A stretch of DNA of 64,000 bases, from the NCBI GenBank assembly GCA_014529385.2, contig CM043944.1:172796740-172860739 (forward strand), in the 5' to 3' direction. The notes under the pieces were generated by a model. The model searched no databases. It was not told where the DNA came from and saw nothing but the letters and a program-made list of their open reading frames with translations. Position numbers and translations under genes: made by a program. Of this stretch, positions 57,340 to 64,000 are shown piece by piece (the first letter of the stretch is position 1; each line of letters opens with the position of its first letter). The DNA comes from Adiantum capillus-veneris. Lineage: Eukaryota; Streptophyta; Polypodiopsida; Polypodiales; Pteridaceae.

Positions 57340-58448
57340 TTTATATCTTGGGCGTAATCTCCCATGATTTCTGAGAGGCAAAAGGCATATTTTCGCATGG
57401 AGCCACCCGGACATGCTTCCAATATATCCTCTTCCAAAGGACCAAACTTCACCTCAATATCTTGCTAGTTTGTGCTATCATTATTTATGAATTTGTGGCT
57501 ATGCAAAGACTTCAACGTCTTTAAGAGGACTTTTGTGATTGGTAGGATGTTTTCAATAAACTACTCCAAGATTCCAGAGGTGTACCCTTACAACTACCTT
57601 GCTTCTATCATGGTGGCAAGCCTATATCCACTACTCTAGGTGGCCACCATTCCACGTTCTGAAAACAAGCATTGGCTTCATGCTATGGCATACAAGGCCC
57701 TTGGCCATGATCATGCCACAGTGTTGAACAGTCATGGTAGTACCTTCTTCTAGTGCCATCTATATAGGGGACTTGTCATGTGGCATGATATTTGTTGCAT
57801 ATACTACATCCCTGAATTTTGGATACATCACCCTCACCTGTTTCACAAAACAGCAAAACGGACTTCACCATGTTTGGGAGCATGTACGTGGAAATTTGAT
57901 AATTCACCAAGTGAAGGACAAGAGGGCTAAAGCTTTCATCAAAAGCAATTTCCTTTCTTATAGAGGGGCATGTAGATGATGCATTTGTTGTTGAAACTTA
58001 GTCTACAAATTGAACATTTGCTTCAAGAGCAATATGTAAATTCTCTTTAATCCTTGAATGTTTGGAGGAGTCTGCTTTTCTCTTTTTTTCCTTGAGCTCC
58101 AAAAGTTGCTGCGAAATAAGCTGCATTCGATCTAGAATCCCTGGAGTGTTGTTTATCTCAGGATGTTGGATGCTCTTGAATGTCCTAACAATATTTCCTT
58201 AGAGCTAGTTGATTGCTACATGCATGAGTCCATTTGTCAAAAGGATTTGTTCAAATGATGTCAAAGAAATGAGGCTTATAGCTTGCTAAAACATTGTCTC
58301 ACAAGCTGTGTAATAAAGTCCTCTAACTATGATGCAAGAAAATTTAAATGTTTGTTGTATATGATCCTCTGTAACATAATCTAGGTAGAGGACAAATGCA
58401 TCAGTGATGACTTTACAATGGGCATGTGATCGCTTTGTTTCTACCATG
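57340..58448 (-). pseudogene. unrecognised protein-coding relic
   Basis: ATG at 58448 opens 58 codons without a stop (MVETKRSHAHCKVITDAF …). The same frame then continues with occasional stops, including a charged helix-like stretch (LLELKEKKRKADSSKHSRIK), to about 57960. Later protein-like pieces in other frames include YPKFRDVVYATNI near 57800 and FGPLEEDILEACPGG near 57430, ending at a stop near 57345. I know no family with these features. It lies beside the hAT relic and could be an associated ORF, a host pseudogene or chance. Confidence 0.4.
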
Positions 58449-58616
58449 GTAAGAAATATATGATATTAAAATTAGAGAAGCAAACTTAAACATTAATGCA
58501 TGAAAATGTCATAATAACTAATAGTGAATAGCATAAATTGATGCAAAATCAAACATAAAGATAGAAATATCTGACCTGATGCAAGTGATTTAAAATGAAA
58601 AGCCTAAAGTGATGTC
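58449..58616. other. unassigned short spacer
   Basis: AT-rich, nothing recognised. Confidence 0.4.
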
Positions 58617-61000
58617 AACCCTCCCTACATTGTGACACGGTGGTCTATGTAGTCAAGGACGAGGTGTCTGTTAAAACCACGACTCTCCCTGCATTGTGAC
58701 ACAATTATCTACATAGCCAGGGACATGATGAGAACATATACACAATAATTTGGACTTTGTAGTAAAGTATGTAGCCACTTATCCAAAATAATTGATTATA
58801 GACTTAATCACAAATAGAAAATGTACACAATTGGCCAGCATATTTGTCAATTGTGCATATCAATCATATTTGAAAACCCACAAATTTGGTTAAACTGTTG
58901 CACGAGTGGTTGTAAAACCCTTTAAGCAAGTTTGTATGTGTGCATTCAAATATGAAGATGTGCAAAGTGTGCACATTTTTTATTTCTCACGGAGTCCGTA
59001 ATGGACTATTTTGGACAAGTGATCAATTAATTGCTAATAAGTCTTAATTACTCCTTAAGCCCTTTGTGTAGTATGGTGTGGTGGTCTTCTCAGCCAAACA
59101 TGGAACATTTGTTTATATCTAAGCCCTCCCTATAGTGTGACACAATGGTCTGTAGAGTCAAGGACAAGGCAACAATAGACACTTATGTGAACTCTGGAGT
59201 AAAGCAACTTGATGAAATGATCAATTATGGATTCAATGATAAATAGAAGATGTGCATACCTGACACATTTATCATATATGAACACACATACACATAAACA
59301 TATTTAACACGTTCTGTAATCGGACACTCAAATGTCCTGATTTTCCAGCAACTTGTCATAATATTTGGTGAAACTAGAAAAAAAAAGTAAAGGTTGCGTT
59401 CATACTTGAGATCATTTATGAGGTGAAGAACATAGCCAATTTTTAATTTTGCTAAAATTAATATTGTAGTGATAAGTTTTAAGATAGAAAAATTGTAAAA
59501 TTTAGTGCATTTTTAACCAAAATTCCATATATTGAATATAACTTCTCATCAAAATAAGATTTTTCAAAGATTTCAAAGTGTATGGATAGAGAAAATCTTA
59601 TTATACCAAGAAATTGAGCTTCATAACTTAGTTCTGAGACTAGATTTTTGTTATACTCAAAAACCCAAATCTTGAAAACGTTGACAAAAAGGAAAATTTT
59701 GGTCTTTCAAGGCCTCTTTCACAAACATGATGAGGTTATGGGGAAAAACTTAAGGTCTATAATGTATATATACACAAATACCCATTAAATAATCATTTTT
59801 CAAGGTTTGAAACTCACAAGCATCTTGTCATTTAAGCTCTTTTTTTTTTTTAAAGTACGTAATAGCTTGCAAAACTAAAATTTCTATGAAAAATTAATGA
59901 AAGTGTGTATATGAATTCCCCAATTGTGTCCATATGAGGTGCTTGTCTAAAAATAAGTGATATGAATGGAAAAATCAAAAAGTGGACTTTATTTTAAGGC
60001 TAATCTTCGATAAAATAAGAGATAAGAATTACAACATGTGCATTTTTTGGGATATGAAATAAATCACCAAATGTGGCTTGCATAACCATCAAATAATATC
60101 ACCTTATATAATGAAGTTCTAAATGTAGTGTATATGCATCGTAAGACATTGCAAATTTAGATGAACTAAATGTTTTATGTGGTCGCTAATTGAATCTGTA
60201 AACATTTCAAATTTGACATGCACAACTTTCTATGTTTAATTCTAGTCACAAAGAAACTTTTCTTATATGACAATTGCAAAAATGTCAAGCAAATATCTAA
60301 ATAGTTACAATGGATTATTGCATGCACCTTGCTCTTTTTTTTTAAAGACTGGAGTACAAGTTTTAATGAAACATCAACTGCTATTTTGCATATGTGCTTT
60401 TCATGAGTGTAGTTATTATTGGTGTTGTGTATAAAAGTGACATGTTATAATTTTTATGAGTTCTTTAGATAACATTTTATAAGTTTGCAAAAGCATTTTT
60501 TTAGATTTTTTCTAGATTTCATGTACCATTTTATTTAAATTTGTGAAATTTTAATAATTTTATAACATTTATTAAGTTTGCAAAAGCATTTCTTGAGATG
60601 TTTTTTGGATTTTATGTACATTTTATTTAAATTTGTCAAAAAAGGACACTAAATTTTCAATTTTGGTACCAAACTAGTAAAGGGTCGCACAATTGGCTAT
60701 GCAATCCTTTACACAGGTGTATGTATATGCACGCATGCAATCCTTTACATAGGTGTATGTATGTGCACGCATGCAAACATGGAAAATATGGTGATTGTGC
60801 ACATCTTCTTTTTTTAATTGAGTTTGTAATGAGATGTATTGAACAAGTGGTCAATTACTTCACTGTAGATAAGTGTGTATCATTCCTTAAGCCCTCTCTG
60901 TAGTGTGACACAATAATTTGCACAGCCATAAATATATAATTTATTTGAACATAAGCTCTCCCTACAATACGATGGAATGGTTTGAACATATAGAGACAAG
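58617..61000. repeat. diverged dispersed repeat with a GTGACACAATGGTCT-type core
   Basis: A phrase like ccctccctacattgtgacac followed by a form of ggtctacatagtcaaggaca occurs at about 58619, 58683, 59124, 60890 and, weaker, 60957. Around 58683-58860 and 59124-59285 the similarity extends over some 165 bp (aaatagaaaatgtgcat, acatttatca). The lead-in at 58970-59060 resembles 60795-60890. The rest is AT-rich and otherwise unassigned. Confidence 0.6.
60702..60773. repeat. 36-bp tandem duplication
   Basis: Two adjacent copies of caatcctttacacaggtgta plus sixteen further bases, differing at two positions. Confidence 0.9.
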
Positions 61001-61059
61001 GAATCTTACACTCTCTAATGTCAAAGATTTTAATACTTACTTTATATTAAACAGAATTT

Positions 61060-61627
61060 TAACTTATGAAAGGAGAGAGTTTTCTTTGACATAATTCTTT
61101 AAAGGAGACTAGAGGTTGTGCCAAGCTGATTTCATTGCACATTCACACATTAGAACATAAAAGACCATGCACATAATTCAAAGAGAGTACCACAATTCAG
61201 ATTGACAACTTGATGAGGACCGGATTTGCTTGAGCTAGCCCCCCCCTTCCAAAAGGTCTTTGAATTATAATTATCTCTCGAAGAGAGATTTGATTACAAC
61301 ACAACTTGTGCTCTTGTGGAGCTTTTCTTGAACCAAGAGGATGGTGTTCTTCAAGATTCCATGGTGTAATCCTCCTTTCAAAGCCCTAAACACCCCAACG
61401 GGGAGAAAGAACTATGGGGTAAGATAGATAAGGGTGAAAGTAGTATTTTTTCAAGCAAAAGAATTTTTACTTCTTCGTATATGCTTACTCTATGGGAAAG
61501 CTCTTAGCATAGCTTAGTATAATAGAGTAGTAAGTGATGATAAAGAAGAAGAAGATAAATCTTTCACTTTCTTGGATTTGCATCCATATCCAAGCTCTTG
61601 AGTATAAAGTCCGTTTTTAGAGCTCCC

Positions 61628-61710
<83 letters not shown>

Positions 61711-61990
61711 CTTGGCCACTCATGGCACTTGAGAGCGTGTGAATGAGGGAGAAGGGAGCCAAAAATCCAACGAATCCTTGCTCATGCAAACTTGCAACTA
61801 GTCTTTAAATGGAATGCATACAACTTGACCAATGAGAAGCACTCTATAATGCAGCTCATGCATTCTCACACAATTTTCCATGCTTGCTATACTCAAAAAA
61901 CTCACCCCCTCTTTCCTTCGACTCGTCTTGGCAAGCGTACATGCCATACACACTCATACACACTAAGTTGGTTCTACTTTGGACATGTGG
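61060..61990 (-). repeat. old diverged LTR fragment of the chromovirus group
   Basis: Contains gatgaggaccggatttgctt near 61213 and blocks resembling the other LTRs (aaaaggtctttgaattat, ggatttgcatccatatccaa). Both ends are indistinct. A (GA)n tract fills 61629-61706. It abuts the LTR of element H. Confidence 0.65.
61629..61706. repeat. (GA)n microsatellite inside the old LTR
   Basis: About 39 GA units. Confidence 0.97.
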
Positions 61991-61992
61991 TC

Positions 61993-63410
61993 TAAGAACA
62001 AGTTCCTAATGAGCACAGAGAGAGTACTTAGTTTGCAAAAGCAACATAGCAATTTACACCTAACTAGTTTGGCATAGACAATACTTGAAAAGAGAGAGAA
62101 ATAGAACAATTGAGTACCAGATTTACATGGAGCCGGTCCCCCTCCAAAAAGGCTTTGTATTATAGCTTCTCCCATCAAAGGAGAATTTTGTACAATACAA
62201 TCTTTGTGTTCCTTGAAAAAACTTGTTGGTGCAATGAATGCTTGAAAAACACACCTAGTGTCCTTAGACTCAGTCCCAAGACCTCACACACCTTCGAAAA
62301 TGGTGAGAGCTAGCAGGGAATGAGGAAAGATTGAGAGGAAGAAGATGTATCTTACAAGAAAGAAGTATTGTCCTCACATAATCACTCTAATAGCATAGCT
62401 TATCTTAGTAATTAGCATGGTAGAGGAGATGAGCATGCCATTGAAGCTTGGCTCTTGGTTAGATTTGCATTCCATAGCCAAGAGTTGTTGGTGTAGGCCT
62501 CTACTTCTCAATGCTTGGAGAAGGAGATGGAGTTCTTGCTCAACACATAAGTTGTGTGTATGTGTGGCAAAGTGATTTAGACTAAAAATGTCAACTCTCT
62601 CTCTCTCCTTGGTCGACCCCTCTTAATTTTTTCTCTTGTTAGCTTCCCATTGGTTCCTGTAGGGCTTAGCCAATAACAAATAAGAAGCATAATTGATAGC
62701 CTTGTGACATGTGTCCCCCTTTCCCCTTTTGTGAGAGATTTAGGTAATTAAATATTTTATTTAAGCTCTCATTGGACCTTTTAGTCTTGTGGCCAATAGG
62801 AATCAAGCAAGCCATTGGGTTGTTGGATGCTCATTAGACCCCTTGGTAGACTATGCAATAGTCTTCTAGGGAGCTTAATTTGTATTGGTTCTTTTAGCAA
62901 GCATTTTTCAATTGATTAGACTAAATTTACTCTAGCTTAATTCTCATTGTTCCACCTCTATGGCCATCCAATAGGATTTGAGGGGTGATTGGGGGAAACT
63001 GGGCTAGGAGCTTGCCATGTTTCCATTCTTCCCTTTGGGGAGAGCTTGGGAGTGTGTACATGTGTGTGTGTGTTTCTCTCTCATCCCCTATCATCAGGGC
63101 TCGCACCCTCCTTCCTAGGGATGTGGGAAGACTTCTTACTGTTCCCATTTTAATTAGTTTTTGGAACTTTAGCCTATGGAAGTCTTAATGGAGTTGAACC
63201 TTAGGTCTTTTAAGCCCCATGAAGCACGTTGCTCTTTTGCGGACTATTCCCTTTGGATCCCTATTTTTCCTCCTTTGGATCCTTGCTGAGACCGGCCTGG
63301 CAGTCTTACCAATATTCTAGCTTTTACTCCCCTAGTACTTCCCCATATTAAATGATTAGTTTGACATGACAAAATCATATGGGAGAATTAGATATTAGTT
63401 TTTTATGACA
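61993..63410 (-). repeat. Element H 3' LTR, outer end truncated
   Basis: Aligned from taagaacaagttcctaatga with the element E LTR in reverse orientation, up to TTTATGACA at 63410. About 65 bp expected at the outer end are missing, so no target duplication can be read. Confidence 0.82.
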
Positions 63411-63780
63411 TTGCCTCTCTCTTGAAATCATAGTCTTCCTTGACTATGAGGTAAAGAAGATAAAGCCTAGTCATTAGTCCGTTTGCTAGCAGGTAGAGGA
63501 TCCCTATTTTACCCTATGACACCGTTCCAAAATGGATGACTAGTCCATTTTGGTGCTTGAGAGCCTTAGTTGTTGCAAGCATGTCTACACATTAGTCTGT
63601 ATCAATCTCCCATAGTAGAGTGACAAGCTCTACTTGGTGTTTTGGAGATGCCGTCTCCACAAACATGATCCATTAAGCATGCATACTTATTAACATTAGT
63701 ACACAATAAAGAAAAGAGAGTCTTATAAGACAAAAACTTTGTTCATTTATACGTGTATACATTTGCTTACTCTAGGGAAT
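63411..63780 (-). other. Element H polypurine tract and 3' untranslated region
   Basis: Same layout as in A and C: a purine tract on the minus strand, then a hairpin catagtc/gactatg at 63429-63448. Confidence 0.65.
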
Positions 63781-64000
63781 CATTGTAAGCATTGACAAGG
63801 TTTAGGTTATCCTTTAAATGTATGCCTTGCATCCATCTAGCATCTTCAAAAGAATAATTTTTAAACTTGATAAGATATCGCCGGATAGTCTTACCACCTC
63901 TCAATACCTTGTCTTCATGTCATAGAATGGACTCGGGTTGCAACACCTCTTCTTGGTCCTCAATCTCCGGTGGGACTACAGTGGTTGCTTCTTGAGGTGG
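63781..64000 (-). pseudogene. Element H chromodomain end of pol, cut by window edge
   Basis: Minus-strand frame from the edge reads an acidic linker with [13 protein letters not shown], a TGA in place of a codon near 63928, then VLRGGKTIRRYLIKFKNYSF and EDARWMQG. This is the integrase-linked chromodomain of the group, here without a stop inside the domain. The rest of the element lies beyond 64000. Confidence 0.75.

Overview
The window is repeat-dominated nuclear DNA of a land plant. The grounds are several Ty3/gypsy chromoviruses with a C-terminal chromodomain and an initiator-Met tRNA primer site, a Tat-lineage Ty3/gypsy element with a second RNase H before its integrase, a Ty1/copia scrap, a hAT transposase remnant, and many CT/GA/CA microsatellites. 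I cannot name the species. No intact host gene, rRNA, tRNA, CRISPR array or bacterial-type operon is visible, and every transposon coding region is broken. I found no new biological system; the interest lies in how the insertions are nested and how they decayed.

Layout. 184-2931: remnant of a Tat-type element (called Tat2 here) lacking everything from inside its 5' LTR to its second RNase H. 2932-11720: chromovirus A, minus strand, complete in structure with a perfect 5-bp target-site duplication (TSD), apparently sitting in the 3' LTR of Tat2. 11721-15959: mostly unassigned, with a copia-like pol scrap near 13938-14300. 15960-20069: chromovirus B, plus strand, with all pol deleted. 20096-36227: chromovirus E, plus strand, split in its gag gene by the Tat element F (22601-31827). 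36228-40978: single-copy-looking DNA with a possible minus-strand promoter and first exon near 37.5 kb. 40979-51210: a plus-strand solo LTR split by chromovirus C (41107-49766, minus strand). 51211-53050: homopolymer, microsatellites and a 62-bp minisatellite. 53051-54712: a second solo LTR with a perfect TSD. 54718-56880: hAT transposase pseudogene. 56881-61000: unrecognised minus-strand pseudogene and a diverged dispersed repeat. 61060-64000: an old LTR, then the 3' LTR and 3' pol end of a further minus-strand chromovirus (H) that leaves the window.

How the parts relate. A, B, C, E, H and both solo LTRs belong to one group of chromoviruses with about 1.5-1.66 kb LTRs that share recognisable blocks. 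The usual order is gag, zinc knuckle, aspartic protease, RT, RNase H, integrase, chromodomain. F and Tat2 are a different lineage: protease and RT in one long frame, a degenerate first RNase H, a second RNase H, integrase, and a purine tract before the LTR. Nesting gives relative ages: F is younger than E, C is younger than its host solo LTR, and A is probably younger than Tat2. Many coding breaks are in-frame stops explainable by C-to-T change at CGA, CAA and TGG codons, which fits decay of methylated DNA. Several losses are deletions that must post-date integration, because the two LTRs of one element now differ in structure.
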